Part shown: positions 54,432 through 64,000 of the stretch, piece by piece
How the letters are laid out: each line of letters starts with the position of its first letter
Numbering within the stretch: the first letter of the stretch is position 1
From: Candidatus Gullanella endobia
Lineage (GTDB): Bacteria; Pseudomonadota; Gammaproteobacteria; Enterobacterales; Enterobacteriaceae
Direction of reading: 5' to 3'
DNA length: 64,000 nucleotides
NCBI RefSeq assembly: GCF_900048035.1
Contig: NZ_LN999832.1
Location: 682,001 to 746,000, forward strand
The notes under the pieces: model-generated
Databases searched by the model: none
What the model saw: the letters and a program-made list of their open reading frames with translations, nothing else
What the model was told of the DNA's origin: nothing
Translations under genes and position numbers: made by a program

Positions 54432-55453
54432 CATTAAATTATTATTTGTCTGTCGATGTCGTTTGAGTATTTATACCACGCATCAACTTTTCCGATGAAA
54501 AATATTTTTAATTATTTTTCTTAGATAAGGTTATAATTATTTATTATAACATAAGACATTGATCTAAATTAAAGATTTGATATATAACTAAGCTAATAAG
54601 AGAATTTTTGAGTAACAATATTGATTAACTAGCTGTTATAATAACTTAATAACGTAGGTAAGTTTGATTCTTTACTACGTTTCGAACAAGATATCGATAT
54701 CGTTTTTCAACAAAGTTATATTTTTCTGTATTTTCTATTGTTTGTGTTATAAACATTAGTAATATAATAATAAATTTATATTATGTTATATTTCTTCTTA
54801 TTATGAAGAATTTTATAAATCAATCATATGATTGAGCTACCATTAAAACTATGTTATATTTACGGAAAAATATACTATTCATCAATACTGTTGATAGTAA
54901 CATATATAATAGCTACTTAGAAAAATTTCAATAATATTTGAATATTCTTAATATTTAAATATCCTACTATAATGCTATCCAAATAACCTTTTTATATATG
55001 ATATCAACATCATATATAAATTTATCGTTTATATTATTATAATAATAATTCTATATTCGAATTTCGCGTAATTGATTTTTAATTAATTTTTTACTTTCAA
55101 TTTAATATATTTCCATATAATTTATACTGAAAAAATTATTATTTTATATCTATTTTTATTAGATTTATTACTATTTGTATTTATCAATACATCGATTAGT
55201 ATTTTTCTGTTTAAATTGTATAAAAATCGAAAAAACGTTATTAAACTTAGACTAGTTAATATTAACTAACTTTTATATCTTACGGATTTTATTTAATTCT
55301 AGTATCGGAAAATTAAGTTATAATTAGTAGTTTACTATTTAATTAAATTACTAATTATTATTAGTAATAAGGTATATTATTTAATATTAGCATATATAGT
55401 ACTTTACTAGAGCAGAATCTTAAATAATTAGTATATAAGATACCACGGTAGTG
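54432..55453. other. AT-rich gap between ybhL and kdsB
   Basis: Nothing recognised. A 12-bp inverted repeat (TTTATATATGAT) is at 54991-55020. Confidence 0.5.
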
Positions 55454-56212
55454 TTAATCTAATTCTTGTTGTAGCAAGCGAGCCTGCGCTAATTCTTCCG
55501 GTGTATCTACACCACTAATGTTAGGTAAAATATTCACTACTGCAACATGAATTTTTTCGCCGTACCATAAAACTCGAAGTTGTTCAAGAATCTCAATTTC
55601 TTCTAATGGACTAGGAGTCCAGCTAACATAGCGACGTATAAAATCAGCACGATAAGCATAAATACCGATATGGCGTAGCAAAATATGAGAGAGATGTTTT
55701 TGGCTTCGAGCAAACCCTTCTCGATCCCACGGGATAGTTGCGCGAGAAAAATAAAGTGCATAACCGTTCATATCAATGACAACTTTTACTATATTTGGAT
55801 TGAATCCTTCTTCTACGGTTTTAATAGATGTTGCTAGCGTAGCTATGCTAGTTTTTTCTCCCACTAGATTATTTGCAACTTGACAAATAATTTGCGGTGG
55901 TATAAATGGTTCATCACCCTGAACATTAACGATAATTTGATCATCATGGAAACAGTAGCGATCAATAACTTCTTTTATCCGTTCGGTTCCAGATTGATGA
56001 TCAGGACGAGTCATACAAACTTCACCACCGGCTCGTTCTACCGCTTCAACTACTTTTTTATGATCGGTCGCAACAATAATCCGATCGGCTCCAGAAGTCT
56101 TTATTCGTTCCATAACACGAACTATCATTGGTTTACCATTTAGATCGGCTAAAGGTTTTCCAGGTAGTCGAGTAGAAGTAAAACGGGCAGGAATAATAAT
56201 AATAAAATTCAT
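55454..56212 (-). CDS. kdsB: KdsB, CMP-Kdo synthetase
   Basis: Activates Kdo with CTP to CMP-Kdo, the donor for Kdo transfer to lipid A. From the ATG at 56212 it has 252 residues against 248, starting [21 protein letters not shown]; the in-frame ATG at 56224 would add four residues. Conserved blocks: [88 protein letters not shown] and GVDTPEEL. In E. coli it follows lpxK, ycaQ and ycaR; the last two are gone (380-bp gap). It is intact, although kdsC and kdsD at 8170-9900 are dead. Confidence 0.96.
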   Translation of the reverse strand: MNFIIIIPARFTSTRLPGKPLADLNGKPMIVRVMERIKTSGADRIIVATDHKKVVEAVERAGGEVCMTRPDHQSGTERIKEVIDRYCFHDDQIIVNVQGDEPFIPPQIICQVANNLVGEKTSIATLATSIKTVEEGFNPNIVKVVIDMNGYALYFSRATIPWDREGFARSQKHLSHILLRHIGIYAYRADFIRRYVSWTPSPLEEIEILEQLRVLWYGEKIHVAVVNILPNISGVDTPEELAQARLLQQELD

Positions 56213-56607
56213 AAATAGTCTCATTTAAAGAGATAGCATACGCTCTTTTTATTAGTATAGGATAAGATTATGTAAGATTTAAAGATTAAAAAAAAGTACA
56301 TTAAAAATTAATACTAATGTCTGATATTCCTTAAAATTTTGTTAAAAAATAAACTAAATAAGTATTGATTTTTAACAGGTAATAATCTATTAGTATGCTT
56401 ATATAGAAGATAATAACGAAAAAACAATATGATAATATAGGATAGAGAATTTTTACTAGAAAACATTTCTTTATTTTCAATTAAATTTAATAAGCAATCA
56501 AATACTAATTAAAGAAAATTAAAATAACAAACATGAATTAACATAGCAATTTATTTTCTATAGTTTATACTCGAATAAGTTAACCAATAATAATATAATA
56601 AACAGTA
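56213..56607. other. gap between lpxK and kdsB
   Basis: E. coli has ycaQ and ycaR here; neither is recognisable in the 0.4 kb of AT-rich sequence. Confidence 0.5.
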
Positions 56608-57630
56608 TTAATTTTGTATATTCGCTTTCTTATCAGATAGTAATTGAAATTTTCGAATTATCTGTAAAATCGGTGTTAATAATTTTTCCTTCGCATAATG
56701 AGATAATTGTGCATTAACTGGTAAATACCACCAATTAGCACGAGCAAAATTTCGGCATTTAACTGCATCTTTTTCTGTCATTAAAAGTTGCTCTTCTGAT
56801 GAGACTAGTTTATCAAACATCTGTTTCTGGTAGATTTGATGATCATTAAATGCTACCTCACGAATTGGTTCTGCACCACTCTTTCGAATAGTAACAAAAA
56901 AACGCAATGGATGTCCAATGCCAGCTATTGCTACTATAGGTGTTAGATTAACGAGCGAACGGCGTTCACCACTTAATAAATTGATTGCTGTTCCAGCAGA
57001 AAGATGCATAGATATCTCGCTATTAGACTGAGTTTCACCGCCATTAATTATAACAGCTTGTACTGTCTTTAATCGACTTATTCGTTCACGCATAGGACCA
57101 GCAGGTAACCACCATCCATTCCCAAAACGATATTCTCCGTCAATGACAACCCATTCAATATCCCGTCCCAACGCGTAATGCTGTAATCCATCATCGCTTA
57201 CCACTATGTCTAAGTTATGTGCGTGCAATAGTGCTGCTACTGCTTTGGCGCGTTGAGGTGCTACTGCAACTGGTGAACCGAGGCGTTGCCAAATAAGTAA
57301 TGGCTCATCCCCGGATTGATCACTGGTCGTTTTTTCGTCTAATAAAAGGGGATAGTTTACTGCTCGTCCACCGTAGCCGCGTGATACAACACCTACTCGA
57401 AAACCATGATGCTGTAATTGTGTTACTAGCCATAGCACTAATGGTGTTTTACCATTACCACCAACTGTCAAATTACCAATTACTACAATCGGTAATGGAA
57501 AACGATGTACTTTAAACCAACCCCGTCGATAACTAAAGCGAATAATCGATGTAATCAACCCATATATCAAAGAGAACGGTAATAGAAGAAAATATAGACG
57601 CGAGGTACCAGACCAAATTCTAGTTATCAT
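56608..57630 (-). CDS. lpxK: LpxK, tetraacyldisaccharide 4'-kinase
   Basis: Phosphorylates the lipid A precursor at the 4' position on the inner membrane. It has 340 residues against 328 in E. coli. An N-terminal membrane anchor (about 12-30) is followed by the P-loop [12 protein letters not shown] (52-63). Further blocks: [85 protein letters not shown]. Its ATG overlaps the msbA stop by four bases (ATGA), so the two are translationally coupled. Confidence 0.97.
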   Translation of the reverse strand: MITRIWSGTSRLYFLLLPFSLIYGLITSIIRFSYRRGWFKVHRFPLPIVVIGNLTVGGNGKTPLVLWLVTQLQHHGFRVGVVSRGYGGRAVNYPLLLDEKTTSDQSGDEPLLIWQRLGSPVAVAPQRAKAVAALLHAHNLDIVVSDDGLQHYALGRDIEWVVIDGEYRFGNGWWLPAGPMRERISRLKTVQAVIINGGETQSNSEISMHLSAGTAINLLSGERRSLVNLTPIVAIAGIGHPLRFFVTIRKSGAEPIREVAFNDHQIYQKQMFDKLVSSEEQLLMTEKDAVKCRNFARANWWYLPVNAQLSHYAKEKLLTPILQIIRKFQLLSDKKANIQN

Positions 57631-59375
57631 TGTCCGAATTGTAACCTATGAAGCTGAGCGTAAACACCATGATGTGATATTAGTTCATCGTGAACACCGC
57701 GTTCAACGATCTTTCCTTCTTCTACTACCAAAATTTCATCAGCTTTTTCAATAGTAGATAGACGATGAGTGATAAACAGAGAAGTCCGGTTTTTTTGAAG
57801 TGTATCTAGCGCTTTCTGAATTGCTCGCTCTGATTCAGTATCGAGTGCGGATGTAGCTTCATCGAGAATTAGGATTGGGCAATTTCTTAATAACGCACGC
57901 GCGATACCAATGCGTTGTCTCTGACCACCAGAGAGCAATACACCATTTTCGCCAATTACTGTATCTAAACCTTGATCCATTTTTTCGATAAAATCCATAG
58001 CGTAACCCATACGCGCCGCATTTTCGATCTGTTCACGAGAATAGCTTTCATTACAGGCATAAGCAATATTATTAGCAATAGTATCATTAAAAAAATGTAC
58101 GTTTTGTGAAACTAGTGCAACCTGATTGCGTAATGAAGCTAGTTTATAATCACGTAAATCAGTACCATCAAGTAAGATATGACCATGCTGAACATCATAA
58201 AAACGTGTTAATAGATTAGCAATAGTAGATTTTCCAGAACCAGATCGACCTACTAACGCTACCATATGGCCTGCAGGAATATTCAAACTAATATCGTATA
58301 ATGAAGGTATCTCTTTGCCTGGGTAAGAAAAAGTGACGTGGTTAAAAACAATATCTCCTTTAACACGTTCAATTTCCACCGTACCTTTATCTTTTTCAGT
58401 TTCCATATCAAGAATAGAAAATAAAGTCTGACAAGCTGCCATACCACGTTGAAATTTCGCATTAACGTCAGTCAGGGATTTTAGCGGACGTATCATGGCA
58501 ATCATTGACGAAAAAACTACTGTGATAGTACCAGCAGTTAATGTTTCCATTACTGAGGGCAAACTGGCAGCGTACAGAATAAAGGCTAGTGCAAGTGATG
58601 CAATAAATTGGATTAATGGATCAGAGACCGAAGAAGCAGCTACCATTTTCATTCCTTGTTGGCGCATTTGGTTACTAACACTATTAAAACGCTCGTTCTC
58701 CATCTTCTGACCACCGAAGATTAGCACTTCTTTATGTCCTTTAAGCATCTGCTCGGCGCTAGTAGTTACTTGTCCCATGGTATTTTGCATTCTTTTACTA
58801 ATTTGTCGGAATCGTTTTGATATTTGCCGGATAGAAAATGATACAATCGGTGCAATTACCATTAGAATGATCGATAGTTGCCAGCTATAATAGAACATCA
58901 TTGCAAATAATCCGATAATCGATGCTCCTTCACGAATAACGGTAATCAAAGCACCAGAAGACGAAGAAGCCACCTGCTCGGAATCATAAGTAATGCGAGA
59001 AAGTAATGTACTGGTAGATTGCTGGTCGAAAAAAGATACAGGCATATCCATCATGTGATTGAATAACCGACGACGCATATTCATTACTACTTTACCGGAA
59101 ACCCAGGATATACAATAGCTAGAAATAAAACCACTAACACCGCGTAATATCATTAGACCGACTATAAGAAATGGCATCCAGACAAAAATGTTACTATTAG
59201 CCTTTCCAAAGCCGTTATCTAATAATGGTTGAAGCAACGATAACATAAAAGTATCGCTGGCAGAATTTAGTATCAGGGAAATCACTGCGATGATCAAACC
59301 TATCTTAAAAGATGATATCATAGGCCAGAGGCGACAGAAAGTCTGCCAAGTTGAGATATTTTTATCGTTTAGCAT
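57627..59375 (-). CDS. msbA: MsbA, lipid A flippase ABC transporter
   Basis: Homodimeric ABC exporter that flips lipid A-core across the inner membrane before Lpt takes over. It has 582 residues, the E. coli length. Six membrane helices occupy the first 310 or so residues. The nucleotide-binding domain has Walker [10 protein letters not shown] (near 375), Q-loop [14 protein letters not shown], signature [16 protein letters not shown] and Walker [13 protein letters not shown], then H-loop FITHRLST. A perfect 20-bp hairpin lies 132 bp upstream. ycaI, which precedes msbA in E. coli, is gone. Confidence 0.98.
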   Translation of the reverse strand: MLNDKNISTWQTFCRLWPMISSFKIGLIIAVISLILNSASDTFMLSLLQPLLDNGFGKANSNIFVWMPFLIVGLMILRGVSGFISSYCISWVSGKVVMNMRRRLFNHMMDMPVSFFDQQSTSTLLSRITYDSEQVASSSSGALITVIREGASIIGLFAMMFYYSWQLSIILMVIAPIVSFSIRQISKRFRQISKRMQNTMGQVTTSAEQMLKGHKEVLIFGGQKMENERFNSVSNQMRQQGMKMVAASSVSDPLIQFIASLALAFILYAASLPSVMETLTAGTITVVFSSMIAMIRPLKSLTDVNAKFQRGMAACQTLFSILDMETEKDKGTVEIERVKGDIVFNHVTFSYPGKEIPSLYDISLNIPAGHMVALVGRSGSGKSTIANLLTRFYDVQHGHILLDGTDLRDYKLASLRNQVALVSQNVHFFNDTIANNIAYACNESYSREQIENAARMGYAMDFIEKMDQGLDTVIGENGVLLSGGQRQRIGIARALLRNCPILILDEATSALDTESERAIQKALDTLQKNRTSLFITHRLSTIEKADEILVVEEGKIVERGVHDELISHHGVYAQLHRLQFGQ

Positions 59376-59507
59376 TTATTTACCAGTGACGAGACTAAAT
59401 AATTACTTATTCTACCTATTTAATGTGGCTACGCCAAATCACAATAGATAAAAATATTGAAAGCTACTATAATAAAAAACGTATAATTAAGTTGACCGCT
59501 GTATAAC

Positions 59508-59550
59508 GCCAATGAATACAGTGGTAACTCTTACCACTGTATTCATTGGC
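59508..59550. repeat. perfect 20-bp inverted repeat upstream of msbA
   Basis: Arms GCCAATGAATACAGTGGTAA (59508-59527) and its exact complement (59531-59550), loop CTC. It is clearly richer in GC than the surroundings. A third segment, CCGCTGTAT (59498-59506), resembles the CCACTGTAT of the right arm and can pair imperfectly with the left arm, so two alternative foldings exist. No T-run follows on either strand. Confidence 0.8.
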
Positions 59551-60701
59551 AGAATGGAAGAAAATACATAACTTGTCTAATCTAATACTAATTTAAGATA
59601 AATTTTTCAAAATATGCTGATATAGGATGTTTTTCTGTTCTAATATTATACTAACTACGATGATCGTATTTTTTCTTATTAGAATATAGAAAATTATTAT
59701 TTCTGGAATTTTAAATTCTCTAATATTCTCAATTAATATTAATAATTAAAATACCTTAAAAGCATAACTATTACTTTATTAAGTATAAATCTAATATTTT
59801 CATAATTAAAAATATAAATTATGCTAATAAAATACTAATCAAATTTATTGAATACTACTTAAATTTTCGATCAGATCCTATAGATCTGATTTAAATAATT
59901 CTAGATTAGAAAAAGGTAAGATTACTACCTTTTATAGTATCTGTATTATTAATCTAAGTATTATATTATATATTAGTATACTATTTTTAGTACTACTTAA
60001 AATAATAGTAAATTTACTTAAAGACAGAACATCATTATATTATAAAAATTATCAGTTTTACAGGTAAGTAGCAGTAGAGAGGTAATTTGTTTAAAATAAA
60101 AAGTAGAGCTTTAATAGCAAAACACCGATAGCAAATACTAATAGAAAGTAGCAGAGGAGAAAAGTAATTTTATAGAAAAATATTTAGCCTTATTCTTTTT
60201 CTTAAGAAGATGAAGCTTATTATTAGAGTAATATACGTTATCAATATCATTGTCTTATCTAAAATTTTTTGTTATTATCTTAATCCTAATATTTTTTAGT
60301 TAAAGAAATAGTCAAAAGTATTATTTATGATATATTATTTTATACGAATTCTATAATACATAGAAATAACTAGTGTATTTCTTATTTATTTTTTTAACGA
60401 AAAGCTGCGCTTCTTTAATATCAAAGTTATGTCAAATATATTAATATTTATCCTTTACAGGATATTAAGGAGTTGATAATTTCTACTGTAGAATTAATCT
60501 ATCACACAACTATCAAATTTAGATATATTATTAATATGTATTATTTTGCTTTAGTTATATTTTATATTTATAAAATTTAAACTTATTAATAAAAATAATT
60601 TAATCTAGTATTTAAATAAAATAATGTCTTAATGTTTTATTGAGCAATTAATTGTAATAATTTTATTATTTTAAATACTTTCATTTATAAATTTTATTAA
60701 G

Positions 60702-60748
60702 AATATTATAAATCAAAAACTATATCTTAGTTTTTGATTTATAATATT
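60702..60748. repeat. perfect 21-bp inverted repeat downstream of ihfB
   Basis: Arms 60702-60722 (starts AATATTATAAATCAAAAACT) and 60728-60748, perfectly complementary, loop TATCT. It lies 183 bp past the ihfB stop and may be the transcript end of the cmk-rpsA-ihfB unit, though no clean T-run follows. Confidence 0.75.
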
Positions 60749-60930
60749 TATTCATCTCTTCGATAATAAAAATTAGAAAAAGTTAAATTTTTAAGTATTT
60801 AACATTTTAATAAAGTATTAATTTCACTAAATTTCTCCTATTAATTATTAATTTTAATTTTACAATTAAAATAAAAGCGTTATAAAAGATCTTTAAGTTT
60901 ACGATATTATCGTTTTTTGAAATATAACAG

Positions 60931-61215
60931 TTAATTATTTATATTAGCACGATTTCGTAGTTCCCTACCTGGTTTAAAGTGCAGAACATATCTTCCTTCA
61001 AGTTTCACTATATCACCAGTTTTCGGATTTCGACCGATACGTGGAGCACGATAGTGAGTAGAAAAACTACCGAAACCGCGAATTTCAATACGTTCACCAC
61101 TGGTTAATGTTAGTGCCATGTGCTCAAGAATTTCTTGAACTGCACTATTAATTACTTTTAACCTGATATGAACGCAATGAGTAGCTATTTTTTTGATAAG
61201 TTCTGACTTGGTCAT
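60931..61215 (-). CDS. ihfB: IHF beta subunit
   Basis: DNA-bending nucleoid protein; it pairs with IhfA (not in the window) or forms homodimers. It has 94 residues, the E. coli length. It starts [13 protein letters not shown]; the core [20 protein letters not shown] and the minor-groove intercalating arm GRNPKTGD with P64 are intact; the end is [17 protein letters not shown] lies five bases before the ATG. It follows rpsA by 65 bp, the conserved cmk-rpsA-ihfB order. One of the few nucleoid proteins kept in reduced genomes. Confidence 0.97.
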   Translation of the reverse strand: MTKSELIKKIATHCVHIRLKVINSAVQEILEHMALTLTSGERIEIRGFGSFSTHYRAPRIGRNPKTGDIVKLEGRYVLHFKPGRELRNRANINN

Positions 61216-61280
61216 AATTTCTCCAAGTGTGCGCTATTTTCTGAAACTAGAAAGAACTCACTTCTTCCCATTTGTTGTTA

Positions 61281-62957
61281 TTATTCGTTTTTAGTCGCTG
61301 CTTTAAAGGCTTCAGCCATTGTATTTGAAAAGTTATTTTCTTCTTGTTTTTTGTTTATAATACTAATATTTTCTTTATTATTTGCTTCACCTTTTGCATA
61401 AAAAATTAGGTTAACAACACGATTCTTGCGATCAATACCACTAAATTTTACCTCTACATTATCACCAATATTCAGTATAGTCGTAGTATCTTTAGTATGA
61501 TTATATGAAGATTCAGAAGTGTTTAGGTAACCTTCAACACCGTCTGATAATTTAACTATAGCACCTTTAGAATCAACTGATATAATTTTACCAGTAACAA
61601 TAGTTCCTTTTTTATTTAAAGACAGATAGCTATTAAGCGGATCTTCAATTAATTGCTTTACGCCAAGTGAAATTCGCTCACGCTCTGCATCAACCTGCAG
61701 AACAACAGCTATAATTTCATCACCCTTTTTATATTCACGTACAGCTTCTTCGCCAGCTATATTCCAAGAAATATCGGATAAATGGACTAGTCCGTCTATT
61801 CCTCCATCTAATCCAATAAAGATTCCAAAGTCGGTTATTGATTTAATTTTACCTTTAACACGATCGCCTTTGTTATAGGTTTCTGAAAATTGTTTCCATG
61901 GATTAGTTTTGCATTGCTTTAAACCTAAAGAGATACGACGACGTTCTTCGTCAATATCCAGAACCATCACTTCTACAATATCACTTACATTAACTACTTT
62001 AGAAGGATGAATATTTTTATTAGTCCAATCCATTTCTGAAACATGTACTAGACCTTCAACACCTGCTTCAATTTCAACGAAACAGCCGTAATCAGTTAAG
62101 TTGGTTACATAACCACTTAACAGAGTACCTTCCGGATAACGCTGAGAAATAGCAATCCACGGATCTTCTCCAAGTTGTTTTAGGCCAAGAGAAACACGGA
62201 TACGTTCGCGATCGAATTTTAATACTTTAACAGTGATCTCATCACCAACATTTATAATTTCGCTTGGATGTTTAACTCGTTTCCAAGCCATATCAGTGAT
62301 GTGTAATAAACCATCAACACCTCCAAGATCAATAAAAGCACCATAGTCAGTAAGATTCTTTACAGTACCTTTAACTTTTGTACCTTCCTGTAAGTTTTCT
62401 AATAACTGATCGCGTTCAGCGCTATTTTCGGATTCGATAACAGCACGACGTGAAACTACAACATTATTGCGTTTTTGATCTAATTTGATTACTTTAAATT
62501 CAAGTTCTTTACCTTCCAGATGAAAAGTATCTCGAACTGGACGTACGTCGACTAAAGAGCCTGGTAAAAATGCACGAATACCATTTAGTTCAACAGTGAA
62601 ACCACCTTTGACTTTTCCATTAATTACACCAATAACAGTAACTGCTTCTTCATGGGCTTTTTCTAATATTAGCCATGTTTCGTGACGCTTAGCTTTATCA
62701 CGAGAAAGAAGTGTTTCACCAAAACCGTCTTCGATTGCATCCAATGCGACATCAATCTGATCACCTACTTCGATTTCTAATTTACCCTGAGTATTTCGAA
62801 ATTGTTCAATAGGAATAGCAGATTCAGATTTTAAGCCAGCATCAACCAGAACAATATCTTTTGCGATAGACACAACGGTACCACGAATAATAGAGCCTGG
62901 ACGAGTTTCAATTTCTTTCAAAGATTCTTTAAAGAGTTGAGCAAAAGATTCTATCAT
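61281..62957 (-). CDS. rpsA: 30S ribosomal protein S1
   Basis: mRNA-binding ribosomal protein needed to load leadered mRNAs. It has 558 residues against 557 in E. coli, with all six S1 (OB-fold) repeats, the first two divergent ones binding the ribosome. It starts [22 protein letters not shown] and ends [14 protein letters not shown]. Repeats 3-5 are almost unchanged ([60 protein letters not shown]), while repeat 6 and the tail are more diverged. The weak Shine-Dalgarno GAAG fits the known self-regulated leader. Confidence 0.98.
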   Translation of the reverse strand: MIESFAQLFKESLKEIETRPGSIIRGTVVSIAKDIVLVDAGLKSESAIPIEQFRNTQGKLEIEVGDQIDVALDAIEDGFGETLLSRDKAKRHETWLILEKAHEEAVTVIGVINGKVKGGFTVELNGIRAFLPGSLVDVRPVRDTFHLEGKELEFKVIKLDQKRNNVVVSRRAVIESENSAERDQLLENLQEGTKVKGTVKNLTDYGAFIDLGGVDGLLHITDMAWKRVKHPSEIINVGDEITVKVLKFDRERIRVSLGLKQLGEDPWIAISQRYPEGTLLSGYVTNLTDYGCFVEIEAGVEGLVHVSEMDWTNKNIHPSKVVNVSDIVEVMVLDIDEERRRISLGLKQCKTNPWKQFSETYNKGDRVKGKIKSITDFGIFIGLDGGIDGLVHLSDISWNIAGEEAVREYKKGDEIIAVVLQVDAERERISLGVKQLIEDPLNSYLSLNKKGTIVTGKIISVDSKGAIVKLSDGVEGYLNTSESSYNHTKDTTTILNIGDNVEVKFSGIDRKNRVVNLIFYAKGEANNKENISIINKKQEENNFSNTMAEAFKAATKNE

Positions 62958-63045
62958 ATTTGATAATCTTCAGGTTTTTTTAATTAATATCCATCCAGCA
63001 TCTCACTAGATGGGGTTGCTTTACATTCTCTACTATCATTTTTCG
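62958..63045 (-). promoter_or_regulatory. rpsA leader with weak ribosome binding site
   Basis: On the minus strand the leader ends AACCTGAAGATTATCAAAT before the ATG, keeping the weak GAAG Shine-Dalgarno of E. coli. A hairpin CATCT-AGTG-AGATG and a following GCTGGATGG lie upstream. In E. coli, S1 represses its own translation through a structured leader with such a poor site; the same is likely here. Confidence 0.5.
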
Positions 63046-63072
63046 ATATAAGATAGTATAGTAGCTGCATCG

Positions 63073-63756
63073 TTACGATAGTGCTAGAATCTGTTTAGCA
63101 TGAGCTAATGTTTTTACTATTACTTCATCAATGCTTGATCTAGTAAAATCAAGTACCAATGCATCAGCTGCCGGTATTAGTGGTGCTACTGTACGATTTC
63201 GATCGCGATCGTCTCGTTCTTTTATCTCAGATAAAAGATGTTTAAAATTAACACTAAAGCCTTTTTCTTTCAACTGTAGCATACGACGATACGCTCTTTC
63301 ATTCGACGATGCATCAAGAAATATTTTCACTGATGCATCAGGAAAAACAACAGTACCCATATCACGGCCATCAGCAATAAGACCAGGTTCGACTCGAAAT
63401 GCACGTTGGCGTTGCAATAGCGTTTCACGTACGCGTGAAAATGTAGCGATTTGTGATGCTGTATTGCCAATAGCTTCATTTCGAATAGTACGACTAACAT
63501 CTTCTCCTTCCAATATTACACTTAATTGCTTTTGTTTAATCTTAAAACGAATATTAAGATGAGTAGCAAGTAATACTAACATTTCTTCGTTATCAAAAGA
63601 TACTTGATACTGCAGGGCAGCTAGTGCTAATACTCGGTAAATTGCACCGGAATCTAATAGATGCCACTGTAAAGTTTCTGCTAATGCTTTACAAAGTGTT
63701 CCTTTTCCTGCACCACTTGGTCCATCGACAGTAATTACCGGGATTATAATTGTCAT
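63073..63756 (-). CDS. cmk: Cmk, cytidylate kinase
   Basis: Phosphorylates CMP and dCMP; it also recycles the CMP released by Kdo transfer and phospholipid synthesis. It has 227 residues, the E. coli length. P-loop GPSGAGKGT (12-20), then [70 protein letters not shown] and ERDDRDRNR (lid). It is followed by rpsA after 115 bp, as in E. coli; upstream aroA is a fossil. Confidence 0.98.
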   Translation of the reverse strand: MTIIIPVITVDGPSGAGKGTLCKALAETLQWHLLDSGAIYRVLALAALQYQVSFDNEEMLVLLATHLNIRFKIKQKQLSVILEGEDVSRTIRNEAIGNTASQIATFSRVRETLLQRQRAFRVEPGLIADGRDMGTVVFPDASVKIFLDASSNERAYRRMLQLKEKGFSVNFKHLLSEIKERDDRDRNRTVAPLIPAADALVLDFTRSSIDEVIVKTLAHAKQILALS

Positions 63757-63780
63757 TATTTTTCCCTTTAAGAGAAATAA

Positions 63781-63812
63781 AAGAAAAACCTGAACTAGGC
63801 CTCAGGCTTTAT
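63781..63812 (-). terminator. terminator between the aroA fossil and cmk
   Basis: On the minus strand AAGCCTGA (63802-63809) pairs with TCAGGTTT (63786-63793), with one G-T pair, and is followed by further T (TTTTTCTTTT). It would end the former serC-aroA transcript. Confidence 0.5.
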
Positions 63813-63839
63813 TTTGTTATATTATGCTCTTTATTAAAC

Positions 63840-64000
63840 ATAAAAATTACTATTACTACAATTATAGTAGTGCTGAATGAAAGATTCTAATATTCTTAAA
63901 CACTATATTCGTCGTTAAATATCAATTAAGACAATTATTAATTTTTCAGGAAATATAACTGGAATACCCTCTGTTACAATTTTGTTTACTTTGATAAGTT
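63840..64000 (-). pseudogene. aroA: aroA fossil, C-terminal part (continues beyond the window)
   Basis: On the minus strand from the window edge the frame reads LIKVNKIVTEG, matching LRKVGAEVEEG of E. coli EPSP synthase position by position, then IPVIFPEKL for YIRITPPEKL, and IDI followed by TAA at 63915-63917 where IATYNDHRMAM should continue. After the stop the nucleotides still resemble AACGAC..CGAATG..TGTTT, and NCSNSNF stands for KCTAKTF. The lost tail contains residues of the active site, so the product would be inactive. Whether the rest of the gene outside the window is open cannot be seen. Confidence 0.65.

Larger units (their letters stand above)
59376..60930. other. AT-rich gap between ihfB and msbA, with two long hairpins
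   Basis: E. coli has ycaI (2.3 kb) here; I see no remains. Two of the longest perfect inverted repeats of the window lie in this gap (59508-59550, 60702-60748). Confidence 0.55.

Noticed and set aside
1-64000. CRISPR, toxin-antitoxin, phage or insertion-sequence signals
   Set aside because: No regularly spaced repeats, transposase or integrase motifs were seen; tRNA-Leu has no adjacent integrase although leuX is a common integration site.

Overview
The window looks like a slice of the chromosome of a long-established insect endosymbiont of the Enterobacterales (gamma-proteobacteria, Sodalis-allied in flavour). Nearly every intact protein is a full-length orthologue of an E. coli housekeeping protein, often with identical length (RpoD 613, MsbA 582, UppP 273, Cmk 227, L13 142, S9 130, S21 71 residues). 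The genes sit as islands in very AT-rich deserts of 1-8 kb. There are no insertion sequences, prophages, CRISPR arrays or accessory islands. One possible identity, inferred only from low GC, low coding density and loss of murA, is a mealybug symbiont of the Gullanella/Mikella kind; this is a hypothesis, not a reading.

Layout. 1-1615: end of lptF plus lptG, then tRNA-Leu(CAA). 3850-8173: a minus-strand block in E. coli order, lptC-lptA-lptB-(rpoN, hpf fossils)-ptsN-(rapZ fossil). 8170-15170: a graveyard holding kdsC and kdsD fossils (minus strand), then the whole mlaFEDCB operon as fossils, one intact gene (ibaG) and a murA fossil (plus strand). 15483-20330: degQ, zapE fossil, rplM-rpsI, sspA fossil. 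22311-26654: dolP, lpoA fossil, rsmI, rnpB. 27821-43385: yqjA, tRNA-Ile2 and the rpsU-dnaG-rpoD operon, tsaD, plsY fossil, folB, uppP, cca, hldE fossil. 47375-54376: plsC, pgl, gpmA, ybhL. 55454-64000: cmk-rpsA-ihfB-msbA-lpxK-kdsB in E. coli order, with an aroA fossil at the window edge.

How it fits together. The intact genes keep transcription, replication priming, translation, tRNA maturation (rnpB, cca, tsaD) and export of a lipid A-like molecule (kdsB, lpxK, msbA, lptA/B/C/F/G). The fossils show what is being given up: heptose and Kdo supply (hldE, kdsC, kdsD), outer-membrane lipid asymmetry (mla), peptidoglycan synthesis (murA, lpoA), sigma-54 and its PTS neighbours (rpoN, hpf, rapZ), sspA, zapE, plsY and aroA. 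The main discovery is that most deserts are not random sequence: translated in the frame and order predicted from E. coli, they still align to the missing genes through many stops and frameshifts.

A second signal is a set of long perfect inverted repeats (17-21 bp arms) in the deserts, unlikely by chance even at this AT content. I found no previously undescribed defence or mobile system.
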